Assembly (NCBI GenBank): GCA_001940845.1
Contig: MSGV01000022.1
Coordinates: 1-64,000 of the forward strand
DNA length: 64,000 bases
DNA from: Christensenellaceae bacterium Phil7
Lineage (GTDB): Bacteria; Bacillota; Clostridia; Christensenellales; CAG-138
Direction of reading: 5' to 3'
Under the pieces are notes generated by a model, which was not told the DNA's origin, did no database searches, and was given only the letters and a program-made list of their open reading frames with translations. Both the position numbers and the translations under genes were made by a program. Of this stretch, positions 9,774 to 17,322 are shown piece by piece (positions within the stretch are counted from its first letter, which is position 1; every line of letters starts with the position of its first letter).

Positions 9774-9916
9774 TACTTTGCAGATTTAATACACTTTTGA
9801 TTGGCAACGGTGCAGGAAGTCTTGCATGCGGATTGGCAGCTTGCCTGGCATTCACCACAGCCGGTATTTTCTCCATTTTTAATGCAGGGCGTCTGTACAT
9901 TCTTAATGTGTTTCAT
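9773..9916 (-). CDS. scfA: SCIFF precursor peptide (six cysteines in forty-five)
   Basis: A 47-residue ribosomal peptide beginning MKHIKNV with the conserved core GCGECQASCQSACKTSC and then TVANQ. It is the substrate of the downstream radical SAM maturase. The start at 9914-9916 has GGAGG eight bases upstream; a longer reading frame to 9985 has no support. Seven cysteines are present (positions 11, 20, 23, 27, 31, 35, 42): the usual six plus an extra one at 11 in the leader part. Confidence 0.95.
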   Translation of the reverse strand: MKHIKNVQTPCIKNGENTGCGECQASCQSACKTSCTVANQKCIKSAK

Positions 9917-10024
9917 GGGTTGATCCTCCATAAGTAAATAATCGATCCAATTATACATCATTTTACAGAAAATTTCAATACCCATATTGGATTTATTTCG
10001 ACAATACCGTGCTGAATTTTACGA

Positions 10025-10423
10025 TCACTTTGTAATTCCCTGAAGTATGCCGCCGACCATACCTGCAAAGGTGCAAAGCCCCGCATCGGTGAGCATGGCA
10101 AGACCGGGAGAGAATTCACCGGCAAGTATGGAAAATAATGCAGTAGTTAATACCATATAGCACAGTCCGCAAAGTCCGCCAACAAGAAATTTCCTCTGAT
10201 TCAGTCCGTGAACTCCGATAAGTGATGCAATGAGCGCACTTGTCGTTTTGATTACAGGATTGAGTATGTTCACACTGTCGATGGAAAATACCTGTTTTTG
10301 CAGCATAAAAGCCGATATAACTACAAGAATAAGACTGACCAGCATCGCAATCAGAGAAGCTTTGATTAGATTTTTAGGAAGAGTTGCCTGTTTTGCCGGG
10401 CGTTTGGTTCGTGAAGTTGACAT
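10025..10423 (-). CDS. TIGR04086-type membrane protein
   Basis: A 132-residue membrane protein with a basic N terminus (MSTSRTKRPAK) and about four hydrophobic segments (roughly residues 22-42, 57-75, 80-102, 108-128). Proteins of this type (TIGR04086) occur in Clostridia close to the SCIFF genes, and this one precedes the SCIFF peptide gene on the same strand. Function is unknown. The recognition rests on topology, length and neighbourhood. Confidence 0.75.
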   Translation of the reverse strand: MSTSRTKRPAKQATLPKNLIKASLIAMLVSLILVVISAFMLQKQVFSIDSVNILNPVIKTTSALIASLIGVHGLNQRKFLVGGLCGLCYMVLTTALFSILAGEFSPGLAMLTDAGLCTFAGMVGGILQGITK

Positions 10424-10526
10424 TAGAGATACCCCTTTTTATTTTTTGCTAAATGATATGTTGGAGGAATGGTGATTATTAAAAATGGGGATGTGTGCTG
10501 AATAATAAATGCTGAAAATATAGCAT

Positions 10527-10583
10527 AAAAAGCAGCCGATTTTCCACGCTTTCCTAAAGAAAAAATGGAAATGCTGCTTTTTT
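10527..10583 (-). terminator. Hairpin terminator downstream of the PH-domain gene
   Basis: AAAAAGCAGC (10527-10536) pairs with GCTGCTTTTT (10573-10582). Read leftwards it ends the PH-domain gene; the poly-A/poly-T arms could also work in the other direction. Confidence 0.6.
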
Positions 10584-10617
10584 ATTATATCGAATTGATA
10601 CACGAAAAGGATAATAG

Positions 10618-11055
10618 TTACCTGATGTCTGGGATTCCATCGCCATCGAGATCCACGCCGTATTCATGATCTGCACCCATGACCTCGCTTACGCGGACGC
10701 GATAGGCCAGCTTGGCTTCTTCGACAAGACGATGAATAAGCTCCTTGACCATTTCGGGTTTTTTTATGTTTTTCAGAATCAATGTAGGCATCGTACGATC
10801 GCTTGAGATGACCGTTACAGTGCCAACTCCGAACAGCCTTTGCCCAAAACCGCGCTTTAGTGAAAGATCGGTGACCCTATAAAGCAGAATTTCTTCATGC
10901 TGGACGTTGAAAAATCCTGTTTTGATAAATATGCGATCCGTGCTGAGACTGTATTTTGTGAATGTCAAAGGCATCCCGAGGAAGCGCTTGCGATCCCTCC
11001 ATACGACCTCCGGCATGGCAAGAGTATAAATTGCGCTGGCATCGTTTTTTCTCAT
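10618..11055 (-). CDS. Bacterial PH-domain protein with C-terminal calcium-loop-like tail
   Basis: A 145-residue protein; the start at 11055 has GGAGGG eight bases upstream. The region MPEVVWRDRKRFLGMPLTFTKYSL and onward fits a bacterial pleckstrin-homology (YdbT-like) domain: paired W/R/K-rich strands, then FFNVQHEEILLYRVTDLSL and SSDRTMPTLILKNI. No membrane segment is visible. The last residues, VDLDGDGIPDIR, resemble a calcium-binding DxDxDG loop, unusual for this family. Monocistronic, with its own promoter (11090-11117) and terminator. Function not known. Confidence 0.75.
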   Translation of the reverse strand: MRKNDASAIYTLAMPEVVWRDRKRFLGMPLTFTKYSLSTDRIFIKTGFFNVQHEEILLYRVTDLSLKRGFGQRLFGVGTVTVISSDRTMPTLILKNIKKPEMVKELIHRLVEEAKLAYRVRVSEVMGADHEYGVDLDGDGIPDIR

Positions 11056-11089
11056 TTTTATAACCCTCCATTTACTGGCCTGTAAACAT

Positions 11090-11117
11090 ATTATAACGTA
11101 TTCACACCAGAATTCAA
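11090..11117 (-). promoter_or_regulatory. Sigma-A-type promoter for the PH-domain gene
   Basis: On the minus strand: TTGAAT (11112-11117), 16-bp spacer, TATAAT (11090-11095), about 35 bases before the start codon. Confidence 0.7.
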
Positions 11118-11202
11118 GTGAAACATTTGATCTGTACATGATGCATGGGGGAGCAGCATGTTTGGAGGAATTTAGCATTGGGTTTTAAAAGCAATAAAAT
11201 TA

Positions 11203-11211
11203 TGGTATAAT
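11203..11211 (+). promoter_or_regulatory. Extended -10 promoter before the small ORF at 11241
   Basis: TGGTATAAT, an extended -10 element, without a good -35. The same TATGGTATAAT string occurs before the DUF3810 gene (45944-45954). Confidence 0.55.
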
Positions 11212-11240
11212 ATTACTGGGAGGCAGAGAAAGGAATTTCT

Positions 11241-11495
11241 ATGGAAAAGGAAGAAACCGGTGCAAAGCGAAGGCAAAGTCTTGGGACCAAAAGTATGCGA
11301 AATACAGCGGTACGGTCTTTGAATGAAATGATGACAGATCCAAACCTGAAACCGGCGGATAGATTGAATGCGATAAAGACTGTGCTGGACTATACGGGCA
11401 GATTGCTTGATGAGAAGAAAAATTCTGCCGATAGATTGGACGACGGAATGCTGCACATTGTATTCGATAATGCACCGAAGGAATATTCGGAGTAG
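11241..11495 (+). CDS. Small hydrophilic protein, unknown
   Basis: An 84-residue charged protein with GAAAGGA upstream of the ATG and an extended -10 promoter, so it is probably real. The middle (RSLNEMMTDPNLKPADRLNAIKTVLDYTG) is helical and loosely resembles the N-terminal segment of phage terminase small-subunit-like proteins, but no other phage gene is nearby and I do not assign that function. It is followed by two strong hairpins (11496-11528 and 11580-11610). Confidence 0.6.
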   Translation: MEKEETGAKRRQSLGTKSMRNTAVRSLNEMMTDPNLKPADRLNAIKTVLDYTGRLLDEKKNSADRLDDGMLHIVFDNAPKEYSE

Positions 11496-11528
11496 GGCAG
11501 TATTCAAAGCAAAGCATTGAATACTGCC
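11496..11528 (+). terminator. Perfect 12-bp hairpin after the small ORF
   Basis: GGCAGTATTCAA (11496-11507) and TTGAATACTGCC (11517-11528) form a perfect stem with a 9-nt loop. There is no T-tract, so it may be an RNA-stabilising or Rho-type end rather than an intrinsic terminator. Confidence 0.45.
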
Positions 11529-11579
11529 GAAAAGCAAGGCGTGCAAGGAATACATGCATATAATCTGCGAAATACTGAA

Positions 11580-11610
11580 ATGGTGTGCCCAATATAAAGC
11601 GGCACACCAT
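11580..11610 (-). terminator. Hairpin downstream of methionine gamma-lyase
   Basis: ATGGTGTGCC (11580-11589) pairs with GGCACACCAT (11601-11610). It lies 17 bases beyond the end of the minus-strand gene. The T-tract on that strand is weak (TTTCAG). Confidence 0.5.
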
Positions 11611-11626
11611 TATTGGATTCTATAAA

Positions 11627-12823
11627 TTACTTGATCCTATCAAGACCTTCCTTTAGATCTGCAATGATATCTTCTGCATCCTCAAGACCGATACTGAGCC
11701 TTAGCATACTCTCGCCGATGCCTGCCTGAGCGAGTGCTTCGGGGGTGTAGGTGCTGTGAGTCATGGTTGCGGGATGCTCGATCAATGTTTCGGCATCGCC
11801 GAGACTGACGGCGATAGTGCATAGTTTCAGATCATTCACGAATGCTGCGCTCTCTTCACGGCTGCACTTGAGCTCAAAGGTTATTATGCCGCCAAACCCG
11901 TTGTGCATCTGTTTCTTTGCGAGCTCATGGCGGGGGTGGCTTTCGAGACCGGGATACAGCACTTTTTCGACAGCCGGGTGGCCTTCGAGAAAACGTGCAA
12001 CCTTCATTGCATTATCACAATGCTTCTGAACGCGAATATCGAGTGTTTTCATGCCGCGATCGATAAGGTAGGCTTCGAAGGGACCGAGAACCGCTCCTGT
12101 CATATCTTTAAGACCGAACATATTGCATTCGGTGATGAATTCCTGACTGCCGGCAGCCATGCCCGCGATAACATCGCCATGGCCATTCAAATATTTGGTC
12201 GCACTATGGATGACAACATCCGCACCAAGATCGATCGGAGTTTGGATATAGGGTGTGGAGAATGTGTTATCGACTATAACTTTAGCATCCGGGCAGCTTT
12301 CGTGTGCAAGCTTGGAGATAGCTTCGATATCGATGAGCTTGAGGCTGGGATTTGTCGGAGTTTCAAAATAAAATGCCTTGGTGTTGGGACGGATCGCAGC
12401 TTTGACGGCTTCGAGATCCTCAAAATTCACAAGCGTTACATCTATGCCGCAGCGGGTAAGCCCATGAGTGAAATATGAAAAAGTGCACCCATAGAGCGTA
12501 TCATCGGCTAGCAGATGATCGCCGGCCTTGAGCGCTGTCCACATGACGGTAGTTACGGCGCCCATTCCGCTGGCCATAGCCATTCCTGCTTCGGCATGTT
12601 CAAGCGCAGCCAGCTTTGCACCTATCTTAGCGATATTGGGATTGCCGAGGCGGGTGTAGATATAGCCCTGTTCTTCGCCGGCAAAGCGCGCTGCTCCTTC
12701 GGCAGTGGTCGCAAATTCAAATGTTGAAGTTTGGAAAATAGGGGTTGCAAGCGGTGAAATACCGGGAATCTCTATCTTGCCCACATGTATCTGCTTCGTT
12801 GCGAAGCCGCTGTTCTTATCCAT
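11627..12823 (-). CDS. megL: Methionine gamma-lyase
   Basis: PLP enzyme of the Cys/Met metabolism family (398 aa). Methionine gamma-lyase breaks L-methionine into methanethiol, ammonia and 2-oxobutyrate. The PLP lysine is K210 in HSATKYLNGHGD. Residues 110-115 (LYGCTF) keep the active-site Tyr111 and the Cys113 that distinguishes methionine gamma-lyases from cystathionine gamma-synthases and lyases. YTRLGNPN near residue 56 binds phosphate from the partner subunit. Monocistronic. A related homocysteine-desulfurising activity cannot be excluded, but the Cys favours MGL. Confidence 0.88.
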   Translation of the reverse strand: MDKNSGFATKQIHVGKIEIPGISPLATPIFQTSTFEFATTAEGAARFAGEEQGYIYTRLGNPNIAKIGAKLAALEHAEAGMAMASGMGAVTTVMWTALKAGDHLLADDTLYGCTFSYFTHGLTRCGIDVTLVNFEDLEAVKAAIRPNTKAFYFETPTNPSLKLIDIEAISKLAHESCPDAKVIVDNTFSTPYIQTPIDLGADVVIHSATKYLNGHGDVIAGMAAGSQEFITECNMFGLKDMTGAVLGPFEAYLIDRGMKTLDIRVQKHCDNAMKVARFLEGHPAVEKVLYPGLESHPRHELAKKQMHNGFGGIITFELKCSREESAAFVNDLKLCTIAVSLGDAETLIEHPATMTHSTYTPEALAQAGIGESMLRLSIGLEDAEDIIADLKEGLDRIK

Positions 12824-13040
12824 GAAAGCCTCCTGAAACTGGATTAATAATTAAAGCGGAGATGTAAAGTTGATTTATAATCACATATGGAATAAATCAC
12901 ATCCATCCACTATAAATTCTATTATACAGTAAAATGGGAGTGCTGAACGATACGGCTGCAAATATATTGCAGTTTTAATAAAAAATCATAATTTGGAGCA
13001 TAAATTAACCCTTTAGCCACAATATGGTCATCTTTGGGGG

Positions 13041-13069
13041 TGGATAAAATTGAAAAAATGTGTTATAGT
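13041..13069 (+). promoter_or_regulatory. Promoter of the DUF1002 gene
   Basis: TGGATA (13041-13046), 17-bp spacer, TATAGT (13064-13069). Transcription from here would give a leader of about 185 nt. The rest of 12824-13040 is AT-rich; an ATTATA at 12921-12926 may be the -10 of the divergent megL promoter. Confidence 0.5.
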
Positions 13070-13075
13070 GTAGTC

Positions 13076-13258
13076 ATAGAGGTTTGCCGTGTGAAGGAAA
13101 GGGCTCTTAATCCTCTATCATCCCGAAGGGGAATCTGCTCCAATGCGGATGCCGGATACATCGCTCTTTGCCGACAATTTCGATGAAACCAGGCATCCAT
13201 GATCGATCGCCTTTCTTTGACTGAAAGGCTACTCAAAATCCATTAAGGAGGAATGAAA
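13076..13258 (+). promoter_or_regulatory. Structured 5' leader of the DUF1002 gene, possible cis-regulatory RNA
   Basis: Four nested or successive pairings are visible: ATAGAGG (13076-13082) with CCTCTAT (13112-13118); a CCCGAAGGG mini-hairpin near 13122-13130; GGATGCC (13147-13153) with GGCATCC (13193-13199), enclosing CATCG/CGATG; and GCCTTTC (13209-13215) with GAAAGGC (13223-13229). The last lies just before the AAGGAGG ribosome site. Its class is unidentified. Confidence 0.5.
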
Positions 13259-13259
13259 A

Positions 13260-14372
13260 ATGAAGAAATTGATTTCTATTTTGTTGACCATTATTCTTGC
13301 GCTCGGAGCACTTTCGGCTCCTGCACTGGCCGAAGCGGATGCAACCGAGCAGCCCACCGAGCTCATAACCGAGCAGCCTACGGAGGAGCCGGTTACTGAA
13401 GAACCAACCGATGCTATTACTGAGGCGCCCACGGAGCAGGCAACGGAAGAGCCTGCCGAGCAGGTTAGCGAGCAGCCAACTGCTGAGGCTACGGAGATCC
13501 CTTCCAACGAGCCATCGAACACCTTTGATGTTACCGGAGGTGATTATACCACTATCGAGGAAGGCGATTGGCGCGTGGTCATGGGCGCGGATCTGTCCGA
13601 GGAGCAGAGGGCACAGGTCTATGCAATATTTGGTATAGAAAATGCGGACGGGGATGATCATCTGCTGAATGTTACAAATGCGGAGGAGCGTTTTTATTTC
13701 GAGGGAAAGATACCATCCGAGCAGATAGGAACCCGTTCGATATCATGCATCTATATTAAGGCACTCAAGAAGGGCAAAGGGCTTGAGGTTCGCACGCATA
13801 ATATCGATTACTGCACCGTTGCTATGTATACGAATGTGCTTCAGACCGTTGGTATCAATGATGCTATGGTGATAGTTGCATCCCCTGTTTCCGTAAGTGG
13901 TACGGCTGCACTAACCGGAATATATAAGGCGTACGAAAGTTTGACCGGTCAAATACTGAGCGAATACCTAAAGGCTGCCGGTATTGAGGAACTGATAACC
14001 ACGGGTCAGCTTGCAGAGCTCATAGGCTCAGATGATGCAACTGCGATAATTACAGAGCTCAAGAAGATACTCGATGAAACGCAGAATATGAGCGATGCCG
14101 AGGTGGAGCAGAAGATCCGTGAGATCGCCGCCGAATATGATGTTGTGCTGACTGATAATCAGGTCGTTCAGATCAGAATACTTGCTCGCACACTTGAGGG
14201 GCTGGATATTGAACAGCTTCGCGAACGCGTTATGGGGCTTGCAAATGCTACGACCGGTTGGGAAAGATTCACCGATGCAGTTTCGACTGTTATAGAGGAT
14301 ATTGGCAATTTCTTTAAGGATATTGCGAAATTTCTTGGGGATCTGTTCAATAAATGGTTTGGAAAAGAATAA
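13260..14372 (+). CDS. Secreted DUF1002 (YpuA-like) protein with acidic Thr/Pro/Glu linker
   Basis: 370 residues. An N-terminal signal peptide (KK then LISILLTIILALGALSAPALA, cleavage near residue 24) is followed by about 60 residues of T-E-Q-P/T-E-E-P-like repeats, a flexible extracellular linker. From about residue 95 (GDYTTIEEGDW) to ~235 is a DUF1002-like domain, as in YpuA of Bacillus: ATNVLQTVGIND-type segment and SPVSVSGTAALTGIYKAYE. The rest is helical and ends in an aromatic-rich KDIAKFLGDLFNKWF segment that may be amphipathic. AAGGAGG lies before the ATG. DUF1002 has no known activity. Confidence 0.8.
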   Translation: MKKLISILLTIILALGALSAPALAEADATEQPTELITEQPTEEPVTEEPTDAITEAPTEQATEEPAEQVSEQPTAEATEIPSNEPSNTFDVTGGDYTTIEEGDWRVVMGADLSEEQRAQVYAIFGIENADGDDHLLNVTNAEERFYFEGKIPSEQIGTRSISCIYIKALKKGKGLEVRTHNIDYCTVAMYTNVLQTVGINDAMVIVASPVSVSGTAALTGIYKAYESLTGQILSEYLKAAGIEELITTGQLAELIGSDDATAIITELKKILDETQNMSDAEVEQKIREIAAEYDVVLTDNQVVQIRILARTLEGLDIEQLRERVMGLANATTGWERFTDAVSTVIEDIGNFFKDIAKFLGDLFNKWFGKE

Positions 14373-14382
14373 GTAACGCTGA

Positions 14383-14415
14383 ATCGGCAAAGCGAAGAAA
14401 TTTCGCTTTGCCGAT
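14383..14415 (+). repeat. Perfect 14-bp inverted repeat between DUF1002 and zincin genes
   Basis: ATCGGCAAAGCGAA (14383-14396) and TTCGCTTTGCCGAT (14402-14415), loop of 5 nt. It is very stable in RNA but has no T-tract. It may end most DUF1002 transcripts or protect the mRNA end. Confidence 0.7.
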
Positions 14416-14447
14416 GAGTTATATTGTCAATACGGAGTGATAGTATT

Positions 14448-15002
14448 ATGGTTGAAACCAAGGAATATTATCCGGCTAAGAATATTGATGCCACAGCTGT
14501 GGCATCCACTCATATTAAAACCGTTGAATATGCTCCGGGCTCGTTATCGGATGCGGGTGCAGCAGTTATCGAACGGCATGCCGTTGCACCAAAGCCAAAT
14601 TTTGGCTATGCGCAGCGGATGGAGAGGCTCCGAAAGCTTGCGGATGAGGTTGTTGAGAGTATCCCGCAGGAACTCATGCAGAATCTCCATGGAGGTATTG
14701 CAATAAGTGATAGGGCAAAGCTGCATCCAGATTCCGATCCGAGAAAGCCGCTGTACATTTTAGGGGAATATTGTAATTCCAATAGCACCGGCAGACATAT
14801 AATGCTCTATGGCGGGTCGATTCAGCGCGCATATGGTAATCTATCAGATACTGAGCTTCGAAGCGAGCTTGATCGTATAATTCGGCATGAACTCACCCAT
14901 CATTGGGAATCGTTGAGCGGCACCCGAGATCTGGAAATCTATGATGCGAATAGGATAAGCAGGTATAAGCATGACCTTGATAAATTTACTAAAACCGAAT
15001 AG
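14448..15002 (+). CDS. Zincin-like metallopeptidase family protein
   Basis: 184 residues from the ATG at 14448, which has GGAG ten bases upstream; the in-frame TTG at 14424 lacks an RBS. The zinc motif HExxH is HELTHH (H147, E148, H151), followed by WESLSGTRDLEIYD with a possible third ligand Asp. The central SIPQELMQNLHGGIAI and LYILGEY segments fit the small cytoplasmic zincin family (PF06262). The N-terminal ~50 residues are variable. Substrate unknown. The 3' end overlaps dusB by 32 bases, so the two are coexpressed. Confidence 0.75.
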   Translation: MVETKEYYPAKNIDATAVASTHIKTVEYAPGSLSDAGAAVIERHAVAPKPNFGYAQRMERLRKLADEVVESIPQELMQNLHGGIAISDRAKLHPDSDPRKPLYILGEYCNSNSTGRHIMLYGGSIQRAYGNLSDTELRSELDRIIRHELTHHWESLSGTRDLEIYDANRISRYKHDLDKFTKTE

Positions 15003-15972
15003 CGAGTGTGCTTCTGACTATGTGCCGGTTATTCTGGCACCTATGGCAGGAGTTACAGATATAGCTTTCCGCAGTCTTTGTGTAAGCATGGGCTGCGATT
15101 TCACGTTTACTGAGATGGTGAGCGCAAAGGGCATTCATTATAACAATGCTAAAACCCGGGAATTGCTTCAAATCTCAGATCAGGAAAGTCCCTGCGGAGT
15201 ACAGCTATTCGGTCATGAATGCGATATATTAGCAGAGACTGCCAAGCGGCTTTATGACGCTGCCCAGGGGGAGATCAGCGTTTTTGATATAAATATGGGC
15301 TGTCCCGCGCCAAAGATCACCGGAAATGGGGATGGCTCTTCATTGATGCGGAATCCAAAACTGGCTTCAGAAATCATATCGGCGGTTGTAAATGCGGTTC
15401 CTATTCCTGTAAGTGTCAAATTTCGGATGGGATGGGATGATAATTCGATTAATGCGGTTCAGTTCGCTCAAATGGCAGAGAGCAGCGGAGCAAGTTTCAT
15501 TACCGTCCATGGGCGAACTCGTATGCAGATGTACGCGGGAAATGCCAATAGAGAGATCATAGCCGAGGTCGTCCGCAGTGTGAGCATACCGGTGATAGGA
15601 AATGGAGATATTTTTTCAGCCAAGGATGCGTTGGACATGCTGAAGACTGGCTGCTCCGGACTGATGGTAGCCAGAGGAGCACAGGGCAATCCATTTATTT
15701 TTTCTGAGCTTCGTGCTGCATTGGATGGAAGCGATTATACGCCCCCTACTAATTCAGAAAGGCTTGATGCTGCAATAAAGCATATAGATAGTTTTATGGA
15801 AAATGTCATGCGGCAAAGCCGCAATCCCGCAGTATTCGTTGAACTGAGAAAGCATGCTGCGTGGTACACCAAGGGGATGCAAGGCGCTACGGAGCTGAGA
15901 CGTAAGGTCAATACATGCGCAAGCAGCGATGAGTTAAAACACCTGCTTGAAGAGTTCAAAAGCAGGATTTAA
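14971..15972 (+). CDS. dusB: tRNA-dihydrouridine synthase
   Basis: FMN enzyme that reduces uridines in the tRNA D-loop. TIM-barrel signatures: LAPMAGVTDIAFR at the start, FDINMGCPAPKITGNGDGSSL with the catalytic Cys near residue 109, VKFRMGWDD, TVHGRTRMQMYAG, IGNGDIFS and GLMVARGAQGNPFIF. 333 residues, family length. It starts inside the zincin gene; the 32-base overlap suggests coupling. The RBS is weak. Confidence 0.93.
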   Translation: MTLINLLKPNSECASDYVPVILAPMAGVTDIAFRSLCVSMGCDFTFTEMVSAKGIHYNNAKTRELLQISDQESPCGVQLFGHECDILAETAKRLYDAAQGEISVFDINMGCPAPKITGNGDGSSLMRNPKLASEIISAVVNAVPIPVSVKFRMGWDDNSINAVQFAQMAESSGASFITVHGRTRMQMYAGNANREIIAEVVRSVSIPVIGNGDIFSAKDALDMLKTGCSGLMVARGAQGNPFIFSELRAALDGSDYTPPTNSERLDAAIKHIDSFMENVMRQSRNPAVFVELRKHAAWYTKGMQGATELRRKVNTCASSDELKHLLEEFKSRI

Positions 15973-16128
15973 CTGCATAATGTTTATTTATTGTTTTGAG
16001 TGATGATTCACATGGCCTTATGGGATCATCATTTTTGTTTGGCCCATAATCGGATAGGCTTCTCATTATAAGCATCTTTACAATGCTGAAACATATTATG
16101 ATAGTGTAGTCGATCGGAGGTGGACAGG

Positions 16129-17136
16129 ATGGTAAGGTTTTTAACGTTGACGGGGGATATAACGGGTTCTGCAAGGCTGAATATAATGCGCGGGAGGCTT
16201 GAACTATGTTTGAATCTGCGCGGTAGGGTCAGGGGCAGTTTGCGTGCATTTATAACGGATGGCAAAGGAGTTAAAGAGGTCGAATTGTCTGGAGGCTGCG
16301 GAACGACCGATAGCATGGATGTGCGCGCAATAATGCTTACTGGGGAAATGGGAGAGGTGCTGGCAACGGGCAGCAGCGGTATGAGTGCAAAAGAGCTTGA
16401 AGGATTTAGAACCAGGATAAGATTCATAATCAATTCTGAGAGGGAAAATAAGAGATTTAAGAATGAGGCTGGATCGATCAAAAATAATGGTATCGGTAGG
16501 TCTGGATTTGGTTCGAAACAAAATAATGCGTGTGCATCCGCTGAATGCAGGGGAAGGCAAAGCATGGCCGAAGCAGAAATAAAATCTGTATCAAGCGAGC
16601 GTAATGTGTTAAATGCGCAAAAACGTATAAATCAGAGCTCAGAAAAGGGAGCAGACGTGCCAAGGAATTATAATATCGTTAAACCGCAATCAGCAGCCGC
16701 CGCAAATATACTGGATAAGGCGGTATACCTGTTTCACGGAGAGATTCCAAAGCGCATGGACATGATGAATAATGAAAGGCCCGTTGAGCCTGATAATGAT
16801 ATCGCTGAAAGTGGTATGGTCGGAGCGCGGAAAGCAAACCCGGTCGATGGGTTTAATGCTGGAAATTATAATGCTCATGAAAAAAATTCGGATGATTTTG
16901 CTCCAAGAGAGGCAGTTGAAAATCCATTTCCCAGTTTTTTTAATAATTCATACTGGTGGAAGGATGAGGGCGATGAACGGCGCATTCATGGCGTTGCAAA
17001 TGTAAGAGGCATAAAATATCGCGTTATTGCTGTTAGATCAAATGCAAAATATCCGCCGAACGGCATGGGCAGAAATGCCAGAAGGCTGCTTTCGATGGAT
17101 GGAAAGCGATTCTGGGTTGGAATGAGCAAACTATAA
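16129..17136 (+). CDS. Uncharacterised two-part protein
   Basis: 335 residues from the ATG at 16129, which has CGGAGG eight bases upstream. Not recognised. The N-terminal ~95 residues look beta-rich and basic (LTLTGDITGSARLNIMRGRLELCLNLRG, then ITDGKGV). The middle 100-260 is polar and low in complexity, probably disordered. The last ~60 residues form a compact aromatic/basic module (WKDEGDERRIHGVANVRGI, ending RFWVGMSKL). No signal peptide or membrane segment. Stand-alone gene between dusB and ruvX. The two ordered ends joined by a disordered linker suggest an adaptor or binding protein; that is inference. Confidence 0.65.
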   Translation: MVRFLTLTGDITGSARLNIMRGRLELCLNLRGRVRGSLRAFITDGKGVKEVELSGGCGTTDSMDVRAIMLTGEMGEVLATGSSGMSAKELEGFRTRIRFIINSERENKRFKNEAGSIKNNGIGRSGFGSKQNNACASAECRGRQSMAEAEIKSVSSERNVLNAQKRINQSSEKGADVPRNYNIVKPQSAAAANILDKAVYLFHGEIPKRMDMMNNERPVEPDNDIAESGMVGARKANPVDGFNAGNYNAHEKNSDDFAPREAVENPFPSFFNNSYWWKDEGDERRIHGVANVRGIKYRVIAVRSNAKYPPNGMGRNARRLLSMDGKRFWVGMSKL

Positions 17137-17264
17137 CTAATAAAGAAATCCAAAATTAATTTTACATGAGTATATTGTTTGAATTATAAAATTTTTATAT
17201 TGCGAGCATCGGCTGCTGAAGCTGATATTAGAATTGCGGAAGATTAAAAATAGAGGCGGTTTAC

Positions 17265-17293
17265 TTGACCTGATTCCCATTCTGCGTTATAAT
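17265..17293 (+). promoter_or_regulatory. Sigma-A promoter for ruvX
   Basis: TTGACC (17265-17270), 17-bp spacer, TATAAT (17288-17293), 30 bases before the ruvX ATG. Near-consensus. Confidence 0.85.
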
Positions 17294-17322
17294 CATTCTA
17301 CAATGAATAGAAAGGGAAAAAT

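Noticed and set aside
11241..11495. Phage terminase small subunit
   Set aside because: Only a loose helical resemblance and no neighbouring phage genes.
13041..13258. Calling the DUF1002 leader a c-di-AMP (ydaO) riboswitch
   Set aside because: Only scattered similarity; the conserved core could not be aligned by eye. Kept as an unidentified structured leader.
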